Source: Aphelocoma coerulescens
Lineage: Eukaryota; Chordata; Aves; Passeriformes; Corvidae
Assembly: GCF_041296385.1 (NCBI RefSeq)
Contig: NC_091033.1
Span: 15,644,501-15,708,500 of the forward strand
Reading direction: 5' to 3'
DNA length: 64,000 bases
The notes beneath the pieces are model-generated. The model saw only the letters and a list, made by a program, of their open reading frames with translations. It had not been told where the DNA came from and ran no database searches. Both the position numbers and the translations under genes were made by a program. Shown in pieces: positions 1 through 9,900 of the stretch. Each line of letters begins with the position of its first letter. Position 1 is the first letter of the stretch.

Positions 1-136
1 CCCAAGGCTCAACCCCACTCCTGCCTTCACAGTGCCCTGGGGGTAAAGCCAAAGGGAACCATCAGCACCAGGCCCCTGATTCCAATGTTTTGGAACAGTT
101 GGCAACACCAGGGTGTGGGACACAGCAGCACTTCCC

Positions 137-229
137 TGCTGGTGCATCAGACATGATCTGGCTTGAACAGCAAGAAATCAACACTGTCGCTCTGATGGGG
201 AAAAAATTCAGTCATCACTTACACCAGCA
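137..229 (-). ncRNA. C/D-box snoRNA, copy 2 (SNORD12-like)
   Basis: A 93-nt minus-strand element with a perfect 8-bp terminal stem (TGCTGGTG at 229-222, CACCAGCA at 144-137), C box GTGATGA (218-212) and D box CTGA (150-147). It is paralogous to the copy at 1021-1107, with the same central block and nearly the same D-box guide. Where the guides differ they keep pyrimidine/purine class (AGATCATGT versus AGGTCGTGT), so both could pair with one target using G-U pairs. It lies in the host intron between exon 2 and the exon starting at 36, about 100 nt from that acceptor. Confidence 0.82.
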
Positions 230-841
230 AGTCCCTAGGAGCTGGAGCTGTGGCTGCACACCTATGGCAGCTGTGCCACACTCCCACCTTCCCTGGCAGA
301 GCCACGGGCAATGATGGAGTTCATGTAAATCTTCCCCCAAAATAGGTGGCTGGTTGGCATGCTCTACAGGTACATAGGGCAGGGAAATATTCCTTAAAAA
401 TATGGAGAACATTGACACATGGAGGTTCCAGAGCAGAGCTCAAGACAGCAAAGATCTTTAACAGAAAAAGAGGCATCAGGCAGAGATTAACAGATTATTT
501 TTGCCTTTTGCAGCCCCAGGTCTGGTGCCCATGTGAGGCTCTCGTTCTCCGCCGGCAGGCGCCGTGCTGCCCGTGCAGCCGCCCGAGCTCATGAGCACGG
601 GGACCATACGGTGCCCGGGGCAGGGCAGGACCCCCGGACAGCCCCGGAGCCGCCACGCACCGCCCATCCCGGGCTGCAGTCTCTTCCCGCGGGGCTCCTG
701 CGGGAGGGACCCACACCCGGCACCTCTCCAGTGACACCACGCTGGCAATGCGTGGCCCAAGTAAGTCAGTAACTCTTTTGAAAAAGCAAATATAAATACG
801 TGTGGTTTCAGTTCAGTACGGAACAGTTATTTTGCACTTAC

Positions 842-953
842 CGCTTGGCCCTGGCAGTGGCTCGGGCCTGCCGGCGCACGCCGCTGAAGTGCCCTCATCG
901 CCGGCCTGGCTTGGGGCACGGGGGTCCCGCCGGCGCCTTGGGTCCGCCGCGCC
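842..953 (-). ncRNA. snoRNA host gene exon 2 (predicted)
   Basis: A 112-nt exon bounded by a pyrimidine-rich acceptor ending at 954 and a GTAAGT donor starting at 841. The end of the upstream snoRNA lies 67 nt from this acceptor. That is close to the roughly 70-nt spacing typical of vertebrate intronic C/D snoRNAs. Confidence 0.55.
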
Positions 954-1020
954 CTACGGGGAAACAAAGGACAGTGAGCACCGGGGGCAGCGGACAGACA
1001 GCACCGGCCCGCGGCCGCTC

Positions 1021-1107
1021 CGCTGGTGCATCAGACACGACCTGGCTTGGACAACGGTAGTCAACACTGTCGCTCTGACGGGGAAAGAGTCATCACCTCT
1101 ACCAGCG
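1021..1107 (-). ncRNA. C/D-box snoRNA, copy 1 (SNORD12-like)
   Basis: On the minus strand a terminal stem (CGCTGGT at 1107-1101 with ACCAGCG at 1027-1021) encloses a C box GTGATGA (1096-1090) and a D box CTGA (1034-1031). The 87-nt element is clearly related to the one at 137-229. Both share CCCC(A/G)TCAGAGCGACAG in the middle and a CAAGCCAG(A/G)TC(A/G)TGT guide next to the D box. By the D+5 rule the guide would direct 2'-O-methylation of a G. The TGTTGA after the central block could be C'. It sits in intron 1 of the host. The snoRNA class is clear; the SNORD12 name is a guess from locus and family resemblance. Confidence 0.8.
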
Positions 1108-1368
1108 AACGCCTGGACACGCCCAAGGAAGCTCCGAAGCGCCGTGTGACCTTCCTGGGAAGAGCGGCCGGAGCCCGGTGAGGGGCCCTTGGGGATAAGG
1201 CCCGAGGCCGAGAGGGAGCGAGGCGATCACACGGAACGGCGGATGCCTCAGCGGTCGGTCGGGCGGGCACGGAGACGCCCCCGGCCGCCCGCAGGAGCCC
1301 GGCCACCCACCCAGGAAGGGGCAAAAGGGAATCCCGGATCCGCCCAGCCCACCAGTACCTGCACGCAC

Positions 1369-1390
1369 CTCGGCCGCTGCGGAGAAAGAG
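1369..1390 (-). ncRNA. snoRNA host gene exon 1 (predicted)
   Basis: A very short first exon beginning at the TOP tract and ending GCCGAG|GTGCGT. A second donor 10 nt downstream (CAG|GTACTG) is also usable. No start codon is seen, which fits a non-coding host transcript. Confidence 0.45.
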
Positions 1391-2304
1391 GCCGCGAGGG
1401 CCCGCGCGAGGCGCTTTATGGGCTCCGCAGGCCCCGCCCCGGGCCCGCCCTGCTCGCCCGCGCTGAGGGGCGGCCATCGTCACCATGTCGGGTGGTGCCG
1501 CGGGGGTCCTGCGGAGCCGCTCCTGCTCTATCCCCGCCCCGCCGCCCGCAGGGGGGCCGGATCATCTTCCCGCCGGTGCCGCGAGCTGGAAGCTGGGGAA
1601 GGCGGTGGGAGGCACGGCTGGAGTGGCGGTCCGCCATTTCGCGGTGCCGCGCGCTGCGCCGCATGGCGAGGCCCGGCTGCGCTGTGGGCGGGTGAAGGCG
1701 GCCGGGGGCAAGCGAAGAGGGGCGAGCAGCGGAACCCGGGATATCTGTACGTGTGGTATTCTTTACCGGGATGGGCGAGCGTGGCTTTGGACATTTAATT
1801 TTCTCTTACAAAATAAAAATAAAAACCAAAACAACAGTTCAGAGATGTTCAGTGACTTGTCCAAAGGCACGAGCAGCTGCAGCGCCAACATCCATCACGC
1901 CCGTGGTCCCGTCAGGCCAGAGCAGCAGCCCCAGCAGCCTGTTCGGTGCTTCCCGCGCAGCCCTAGGTCGGCCTCTGCTGCTACACCGGAGCTCGGCTTG
2001 GGTTTGTGTCGCGGGGGGACCCTGCCCTTGTCTGGGGTACGCAGCAGAGGCAGGTACTTGGCTTTTAGGTGCTTTAGACGGGTGAATGATGTTGCGTTAA
2101 ATAGTTTGCCACTGAGTAACATGAGGAATGGAATAAAGAGCAAAGGATATGTATTGAATGAAAACAGCCCAGTTTGTAACTCAAGCACTGCCGTGAGTGG
2201 TGATTTTTATAGCTAAAAATTCACCTTGGAAACGGGGTCTGAATTCAGTCATCGGGCTCTAGTGGAGACATGCCCCATGACATCCCTGAATACACGTGGA
2301 AGGT

Positions 2305-2350
2305 ATTCCCGGAGCCCTACACTCCAGATTCCCGGAGCCCTACACTCCAG
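2305..2350. repeat. Perfect 23-bp tandem duplication
   Basis: Two adjacent identical 23-bp units (2305-2327 and 2328-2350), each starting ATTCCCGGAG and ending ACTCCAG. Perfect identity suggests a recent event or replication slippage. Confidence 0.9.
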
Positions 2351-4110
2351 CAGCCTGTGCAGCTCTTTGTGTTCAGCGAGGTCAGCCAGGCACGGCGGCT
2401 CGCTCTGCCCGGGGGTGGCCGTACTGCAGGACCTGCTACCACACGATCCCGAGCTGTTCCCTCCCTCCCTCCCTCTGTCCCAGCACCTGCCGGGGAGGGC
2501 AGGAACTTGTGGCTCTGGAATAACACCAGCTGAAGAGATGGGGTTGAAATGGAGTCACGCAGGGCACAGGCAGGGAGAGGGACAAAGCCAGAAGCCTTTA
2601 CATCAGCTGAGACTAAACACAGGAGATAAACAGCTGCGTGCTGCAGGAAGAAGCTCTGGTCCAGACTAGCTCACAATCATGTCGTGGCTCCATGCTTTGT
2701 TTTTTTTCTGTTTGTAAAATACACACAGGTTCTGCCCAGACAGGAGGCACAGCCACTTGGTCACTCATTCCAAGCTGTGAGAAGGGTCGGCAGTGTGTGA
2801 CTTGTCCTGTCAGCACTTCACAAACCAGACACTACCTTGGTACCAGGTCCTACCACCTCATCAGGTCACGAGGGGACCTGACCAAGCTGATAGGAGCCGA
2901 GTGCATTCTCTGGGACCAGTGGAAGGGGAAGGTCATGCTTGAAATGCGATGAGAGCAGGAAAAGCCACTTGTTGGCTGGTTTCCAAACAGAGCCAGGGCT
3001 CTGCAAATACCCTGGGGCAGCCACAGGAGCTGTTTTAGATGCTCTGAAAGATAAGCATGCCTTTTTTGATTCACCTTCTTGTCCACACATCCTGCAGGGA
3101 GATAAATGGGCCTTACAGGATGTCAGGCAGAAACTGGTTACTTCAGCTGTTAAAATGCTTTTTCCAAATTAAGTGTGTTTGTAGGCAACTAATTTTTGAA
3201 AGCAGCTTATCAAACAGGAGTTGTGGAATAAACCTCAATGCTGTTAATCTAAGTTCCAGAACACCAAAAGATGAAAAGACAATCAAAGGAAGGACATTTT
3301 CAGAGAATTACAGGGAAAACTAACTTTGTTACACTGCAAACCCCTGTCACACAACACAAAAGGAACTATAAACGTGACTTGTGTTGCCTAGCTTGGCAAG
3401 GAAGGGAAAGTGGGGAGGTCTGAAATAGTCAACAGCTGCAGCAGAATTTAATATTAAATTTATTCGGGTTTATGTTTGGGTTTTATTCTCCTTGGCAAAA
3501 CCAAGTGGAAAATGTCTTTAGCTCAGTCAGTCTCGTTGGACTCAGGAAGTTCCTCAAGAGACAGCAAAAGTCTCTTCAGTCCCAGTTCTCCTCCTTGTCT
3601 CCATACAACAGGAGCTCTGGTGCCCCACAGCCCATCCCGGGGAATCGGGGGACACTCCCGTGCCCCTGCCCAGCCTCACAGGCATGCCCAGGGTTAGGGT
3701 AAATAGCTAAAAGTCACGTTTTGGTTTTTTTTAAAGTACCACAGCCCCGGGAGAATGTTTTTGTATTCTCTGCCAGCCCTCACAGAGACTCTGTCAGCAT
3801 CTTCTGTGTGCCAGCACAGAATCATTGTTTTCTCCGGGCAGGGGAGACTTGGGAAAAGATGAAATGTTCCTGAATTGCTAAACAAGGCCTTGTTAGATTA
3901 AATGTTTCATGTGCCATCCTCTAACTGTTACATTGCTACATATGTTCAGGGTTCTTTTAAAAGCTGAACTGAACATGAAGAAATCCAAACTTTAGTTGGG
4001 ATACAACCTCTGCTTTCCTGATATAACCTAAACTAGAAAATCAGCACCAGATGCCTACAGTATTCTTGACATTTCTAATACAGATTGTGATTTTCCAGCA
4101 AATACTTTAT

Positions 4111-4128
4111 AAAAAAAAAAAAAAAAAA
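4111..4128. repeat. Poly(A) tract, 18 A
   Basis: An uninterrupted run of 18 A on the plus strand. No retroposed body could be recognised beside it. Confidence 0.9.
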
Positions 4129-5964
4129 GGTAGGCATCAAGAAAGCCATGAAAAGACCTCCCTAAACTGTTGGGTCAGCAGCTTCACTGTGATAGTCAAA
4201 ATAAAACAGTCACACTGATGGGGCTTGGAAAAAACATTTCATGAGCTTCTGCCAAATCACACACACTGTTCTTTTAGAATAGGAAAAATCCCAAACACAA
4301 AATTCACAGAATGGATTACTGCTGTGGCTCCGGGCTCCTTCCCATTCCCATTCGGCTCTCCTACAGAGCCTTTTACAAGAGCTAAAAGGTGCATTTTAGC
4401 TATCTTGCAGGTCAACATTCCCAAAAACTTCGGCACAAATTCTTTAAGATCTTCATCCTGAAACCAAGACTGATGGACCACAAAGTCATATTTCTTCCTT
4501 GGGGAGTCAGGCCTTCAGGCACTGAAACCAGAAGTGGAAGCTGGTGAGTCCAGCCCTCCCGGCTCTGCCCTGGGCAGCCCTGCATGCAGAATGACTGCAA
4601 GGTTAAAAGGCTGGGGAAATAAGGGGGTCAGTTTGAGGAGAAACAAGAACACTGTCTCAGCTGTGTCTCCTGCCTTTGCTGCATCACGCACAGAGGAGAC
4701 AACAGGAAAAGCAAGGGACTGTAGTACTCAGGCAAAGCCCCACTTTTATCCAGAGCTCACGTCTGCTTACCCAGAATCCACATGGTGCCACGGAGTCTCC
4801 CACCAGGAGGCTGTGATTGCAGCGAGGTCTGGAAGAGGAGACACTTCTCTTACACAGCCCCAAGAGGGGATCAGGGTGTTTAACAGCATTGAACAGCTTC
4901 CTGTGGCAAAGTGGCTTAATCCAGGTTCTTATAAAACACAGCATTAGCCACAAGTGACTGCTGCAGAACAGTCCCAAGAGCAGGCTCTAGTCCCATCCAA
5001 GGAGAAAACTCAACAACAGCAGATGAAGGCAGGGAGAACCCGGGCCCACAGCTGTCAGTGTGCTCCCTGCTTTCCAAAAGGAATTGTTTAGTAAGGAGTT
5101 TCTGAATTGGAAAAATTTGCAATACAAAGCCTCAGCCTAGCAAGTTTCTTTTAATTTTTAAATGTACAGCATTTTAGTTCTACAAATGTAAAAAAATTTA
5201 AAAACAAAAAACCTTTACAATGTTTGGGGTTTTTTTGCTTATAATGATTACACCCAACATGATTCAATGCAATCTGGTCTGCAGTTCCTGTGGCCTGATT
5301 GCTCTGGATGATGCAAATAAAATGGCCAAGACATTTAGCTGAGATAGCACCTGCAGGAACTGCTCTCTGTGGCAGGAGCTCTTGCGGGCACTGCACACAG
5401 GTGTAGGAACTGCTCCTGCAGGTCACAGGTAAGGAAACACTGACTGTAGCTCACACTCGAACGAGACACTGACACATATCAGCCTGCGGGGCCAGTGCCG
5501 GGGCCAGTGCTGGGGCAGGAGCGAAGCTCTGGTTTGCAGCACTGCCCCCAACATCGCTGAGGCAAGGCAAGGTTGTGGCTCAAGTTACAATCAAACAAGG
5601 AAACAGTTTAAGTCTCTACTTTGAAGAAGTCCCATCCACCGGCTGTGCCAGGTTCCTCATTTAAGTTAACTTTAAAGTTTCACTTAGAAATCCAGCCTGA
5701 GCTCCCATTAACACAGCTGCATTAACGCTGTGACACAAATAACAAACTGTACCCACGTTATTTTGCATTCCCTTGCCCTGCCAGGTCTGCACACCCTGCA
5801 CAGCACAGAACATAGAACATTCTCTATGCACTTGAGAACCACTGGAAGTTACTCCACAGCTTAACACACTGCCCGGACTAGAGCACAAGCATTACAAATC
5901 TATAAAAAGCAGCCCCTGTGGTGGTGTACAAGAATAAATTAACCAAAAAAATTTAGTATTACCA

Positions 5965-5970
5965 TTTATT
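5965..5970 (-). terminator. STAU1: STAU1 poly(A) signal AATAAA
   Basis: Minus-strand AATAAATGG, followed within about 25 nt by a U/G-rich tract (ATTTTTTTGGTTAATTTATT). Cleavage is expected near 5,940-5,950. This gives a 3'UTR of about 0.9 kb from the terminal exon. Confidence 0.65.
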
Positions 5971-6095
5971 GGTGACAAACACTACGTTTTACTTACATTC
6001 CATGGGGAGAAAAAATTCCAGCGTAAACAATGAACGGAAGCAGTACTGAACTCGCGCGGCTATCGTGCTGTACCTGGACCAATGCAAACCTCATC

Positions 6096-6112
6096 GCGCA
6101 CCGGCCGTGCGC
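6096..6112. repeat. Short inverted repeat (hairpin) in the STAU1 3'UTR
   Basis: GCGCAC (6096-6101) and GTGCGC (6107-6112) form a perfect 6-bp stem with a 5-nt loop CGGCC. It lies in a CpG-containing patch within an otherwise A+T-rich UTR. Confidence 0.8.
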
Positions 6113-6848
6113 AAGAACACAACATCAAAAGCAACACAGTTATATATAAACATAGGTAATTTTTTTCAGCCCTACATGGAGATGTAATTAAACAGTATAA
6201 AGCACTCAAGGAAAATCAATCTGCAGTTTTATATGCACTACATAGAGATCATATCCTGTACTGTAGTGAGCTGTAAGCCACCGACACACAGTCCCTAAAA
6301 CACAGCTCAGAGATCACTGAAAGTCACGTTGCATTCAAGTTCCCCTACCCCACACTCAAGAAAACTAGAAATTAACCAAAAAAGATCAAACCAAGTTTAA
6401 AATTCCTGAAGTGTTTAAATTCATTCAACCACTGGATAATTAGGGTTGGTTTGTGAAAATATGGGGCTTTTTAAAATGGTGGGACACAGCCTGTTTCCAG
6501 TGAAATGCTGCTATTCCAACAAAACCAAAATAACCACATACAGGGATATGATCTTCCCAAGTTAGTTCACAGGTAACATGTCAGTCTCAGAAGACAAAGT
6601 TTCTAAACTGTGCTATGGTTCTAGATACAATTAAGAAACTTTTAAATGAAAAATTTATAGTGTCATTTCAATCAAAACAACATAATGAAACTAAAAATGT
6701 ATCACTGTTTGAAGAAAAAGCAACAGTTATGATTTAGACACTACAGTAGGTTGTAGAGACTGTAGCACTCCAACAGTTAGGTTACATTAAGAGGAAGCAT
6801 TTGATTTTCTCTGGTGCTTTCAGGTTTGGGTTCAGTCAAGAGCCTATT

Positions 6849-6936
6849 TCAGGCAGTGCTGTCCAGTGTTTGTCCCAAAGGGTTTGCGCTCGCCGGTTTG
6901 AGGAGAGGGTCACTTTCCATTTCTTGTTTCACACAT
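6849..6936 (-). CDS. STAU1: Probable STAU1 terminal coding exon (28 further residues)
   Basis: Acceptor TATCATTTTAG ends at 6937. In phase with the donor at 7612 it completes Val and adds [20 protein letters not shown] and GQTLDSTA, then TGA. Human STAU1 has only CGRC after the same Val; the first Cys is shared. The identity of the residues rests on splicing phase alone. Confidence 0.55.
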
Positions 6937-9900
6937 CTAAAATGATAAAACACCTGTTACTTAGGAGACAAAACACTATTTCCACGAATAAGATGCTTTA
7001 AATTGGATACAAATAATTTGATGTGCATTTAATAATTTGTTACCATATAACTGCCCCAATTTTTAATCAATTAGCACTTTGTTAATCCCACCACAGTTAA
7101 TTTAAGAGTTTATTATCTCAACGAGAGGCTCAACTTTCTCTCCTCCCAAACCCAGCCAAGGGAATAATTTGCACCCTCTCCAAGTTTCTGCTGAAAATGA
7201 GCTTTGACCCCTGCATATCCCTTTACCTGTGACACACAACAGTGCAAGAGAGAGAGAGAGAGGAGCAGCTGGAACCATGAGCCCACTGCAATGTCACACT
7301 CCTTACAGAGAAATGGGAAGGGGCAGCTGAGCTGAGGGAAGCCAGAACTGCTGGGGCCCAGAACTGTCACACTGGGCTGGGGTCACACTACAGCCCCCAC
7401 ACTTCACCCACTCGCTCCTGCTTAGTGCTTTGCCTTTGACACATGAAAGTGACAGGCTTGATCATCCAAACCCCCCTCTGGTCCTGCTGGAGGGCAAACA
7501 GCCCTTGGCATTCCAACCCTTCTGGCAAATAAAACCCCTCATGTTATTTGTCTAAAAACTCCCATAGGGTTAATTTACATCAGTGCAAGGGAAGTCGGTG
7601 GAAACCACTCACACAGACATTGGTCCATTTCCTGTCCTTGGCATCTCTGTGGTTTGTTGGTCCAACTCAGACAGCAACTTTAAAATATTCAGTGCAGCCT
7701 AAAGAGAAGAGAGAGCACTCAGCAATTCAGCCTCTGGCCAGTTCAGTAATTTAGTGAAAGCACTCACTTAACCCAACCAAATGTTCTTATTTTGGCAATA
7801 TTTTTAAAGAATTTTTTTTAAGTTGCATAATTATGGTCAAAAAGACAAAAGTGTAGAATTTCATCTTGCTTCATTAAACAGTTCGATGGCGCTGTGACTG
7901 GGGATTCCCACTGCACTTGTTTCAGCACCGGGGGAAAACTAACACACCAGACTAGAAACAGCAAGAAAAAAGACACTAAATTAGTAACAGCTCAAACTGT
8001 GTGGAGCTTAAGACAAAGAATAGAAAAATACACCAAACCAGAGTCTTTTTCCAAAAAAGAAAACAAGTTACATAAGAATCAAAAATACAACACAGGTGGG
8101 GCCCACGTGATTGTTTAACAGGGTCAGTGTGACATGGCTCAGGCCAAGGTCAGTCACCTCCCTTGAGAACTGGTATCTTTTTTCCACTTCATTCAGACCA
8201 ATTTCAGGTGCAGCTTCCCAGCACATCCCTGAGTCTGGCATAGGCCTTAGTGACAGCTGAACTTTGAACTGAGGAGGGGACTCACAGTGGCCCCAGTCAC
8301 AGTGTTCAAGCTCTGAACCAGCTGCTCTTTCCCCTTCTCCCCCCTATCCTGACCCCTGTGCTCAGTCTGACAGGAGCTCTGCATAGCAGAATGTAGAGAT
8401 GGGCATGAAAATGTCCATAGAAAGTGACAAAGACCAATAAAATCCGTATCAAATTATGTCCATTAGAAAAGTACTGCAACAGTTTTTTGTATAAAAATCA
8501 GCAAAATCAGGTTTCCCTAAGTGTATTCACATATTGCCAACTATTCCCTCAGGCTGCTGCACTCAGGTCACCTCTGGAGCCCAAAAGAACAAGAAAAATT
8601 CCTCTGAATGGGAGCAGACTGGGAACATCCTATCAGCTCCACATAGTTTTTTATAGCCAAAGTCCCCTGAAGGTTTCAGTACAGCAGCCTCATTGTTTCA
8701 CAAAGAAATATTTCAGCCAGTGGTAATAAAAAATCTTTTTTTATTAAGGGAGATAACAGATCTAGAGTGTCTTTTACTATCCAGTGCTGAACTGCATTTC
8801 TTCCACAAGGGATTCCATTTCTGCAGCAAGTCTGGGAACATGAGCCCAACTATCACAGTTCCCAATGAAACATCAGCCCATTCTAACATGGTAAGAAAAT
8901 AAGCTGAGATGCTCCTATGGTTTATAGCTTCCTTTTTGTGCATTTACTGTCATGGGCTCATGCAAATACTATCAAGATGCAGCAAATGTGCTTTTTGTAG
9001 ACCAAAACTGTGAACACATATTCAGCATATTAAGCACTATTTAGATTAGATTCTGATATTAATAATTATTATTTCCACAACCTGTAAAATACTAGACAAA
9101 AATTAGCCAGGGAACTAACAGTGAACATCTAATTCCCTGCTCCCAGCAGTGATATAAAACCTCAGTCTCCCCTCAGGAGTAACATTTCAGCAATGTTCAT
9201 CATACCATGTCGTGGCAAGACTCCACATCCTTTCCAATCCCATGACTGATCAGCGGTGGCTGAGAGGAACAGTTTATAAGAGATACAAACTCGTTCTTGT
9301 TATTTTTTGGAAAGTCTTTATATTCAACCTGAAGAAAAGAGAAGGATTTATTTCTTTTTGTTAACCAAGTACAGAAAGTATATCACAACTGCTACAGATT
9401 ATTTGCCCATATATGAAGCTGAGCCTTTCTTCTCATCATTCTCTCAGCCAGTAGAACCACTCTATTTGAAGTTTAACCTCACTTACAATGTTTTTTAGTA
9501 CTCACAAGAGCTTGGCAAGGCTCCTGAATGCAAGTGGCTACTCAATAATGATTGTTACTGGAACCTTTATTCTGATCACTGCTGTCTGCATTTCAAACTT
9601 CTCTATTATGCTTTTTGATCCACTGAGCTCATCTGTCATATGAATATAGGAACTTAATGCAATTCTCATTAAAGGGACCTAAAATGCAGAGCTTACAGCA
9701 AATGTTAATATATGATGGATTAGTGAAAGAACCTGATTTCAGATCAGCCAAACTCAAGTCCACACCGTCCTCCTACATAAGGACAATTTTCAGAAAATGC
9801 TTCTTTAATTTTGTTCTTCCAAGATCTCAGAGTAGCACTGAATTGGGGCTGAGAATGGGACAGAAATGTGCATTTGAAAATCAAATTTAAAAGGCTGCAA

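Larger units (their letters stand above)
1..1390 (-). ncRNA. 5' part of a snoRNA host gene (5'TOP type), runs off the left edge
   Basis: This minus-strand transcription unit is inferred from a connected set of signals. There is a TATA-like CATAAAG at 1420-1414. About 25 nt downstream is a pyrimidine-rich start, CCTCTTTCTCC (1391-1381), like the 5'TOP starts of snoRNA host genes. A donor follows at 1369/1368 (GAG|GTGCGT) or 1359/1358 (CAG|GTACTG). Exon 2 runs 953-842, with a strong acceptor (TTTGTTTCCCCGTAG) and a strong donor (GCG|GTAAGT). A third exon begins at 36 (acceptor TTTACCCCCAG) and leaves the window. Each intron holds one C/D-box snoRNA. I recognise no protein. Two related C/D snoRNAs near STAU1/CSE1L suggest ZFAS1 (host of SNORD12 paralogues), but that name is an inference. 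Other small exons between 841 and 230 cannot be excluded. Confidence 0.6.
530..1760. promoter_or_regulatory. CpG island over the snoRNA host promoter
   Basis: A CpG-dense stretch with two peaks (about 530-760 and 850-1750) around the TATA and TOP start at 1420-1381. The part right of 1,450 has GC-box-like sequence (for example 1432-1445) and could also fire rightward. No rightward coding exon could be recognised. Confidence 0.6.
1761..5930. other. Intergenic region between the snoRNA host promoter and the STAU1 3' end
   Basis: No coding exon, RNA gene or full mobile element was recognised. It holds a 23-bp perfect tandem duplication (2305-2350), a CCCT-rich run near 2,460 and an A18 tract (4111-4128). 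Open frames here have no recognisable domain and no splice context. The part left of 5,940 could include a distal STAU1 poly(A) site: minus-strand ATTAAA at 5155-5150. Confidence 0.5.
5945..6848 (-). other. STAU1: STAU1 3' untranslated region (predicted)
   Basis: It follows the predicted stop at 6851-6849 and ends at the AATAAA at 5970-5965. It is mostly A+T-rich but contains an unusual CpG-bearing block (about 6,050-6,115) with a GCGCAC/GTGCGC inverted repeat. If the coding region ends at the TGA at 7611-7609 instead, the 3'UTR starts there. Confidence 0.55.

Noticed and set aside
513..757. Plus-strand exon-like segment with acceptor TTTTTGCCTTTTGCAG and donor CAA|GTAAGT
   Set aside because: The splice signals look good, but it overlaps the minus-strand host-gene intron, has no partner exons on the plus strand and no recognisable product.
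1485..2216. 243-codon plus-strand ORF starting in a good Kozak context in the left CpG island
   Set aside because: No recognisable domain. It runs from GC-rich island into plain A+T-rich sequence with an Asn/Lys-rich middle and has no homologue I know. A bidirectional transcript is possible, but coding is unsupported.
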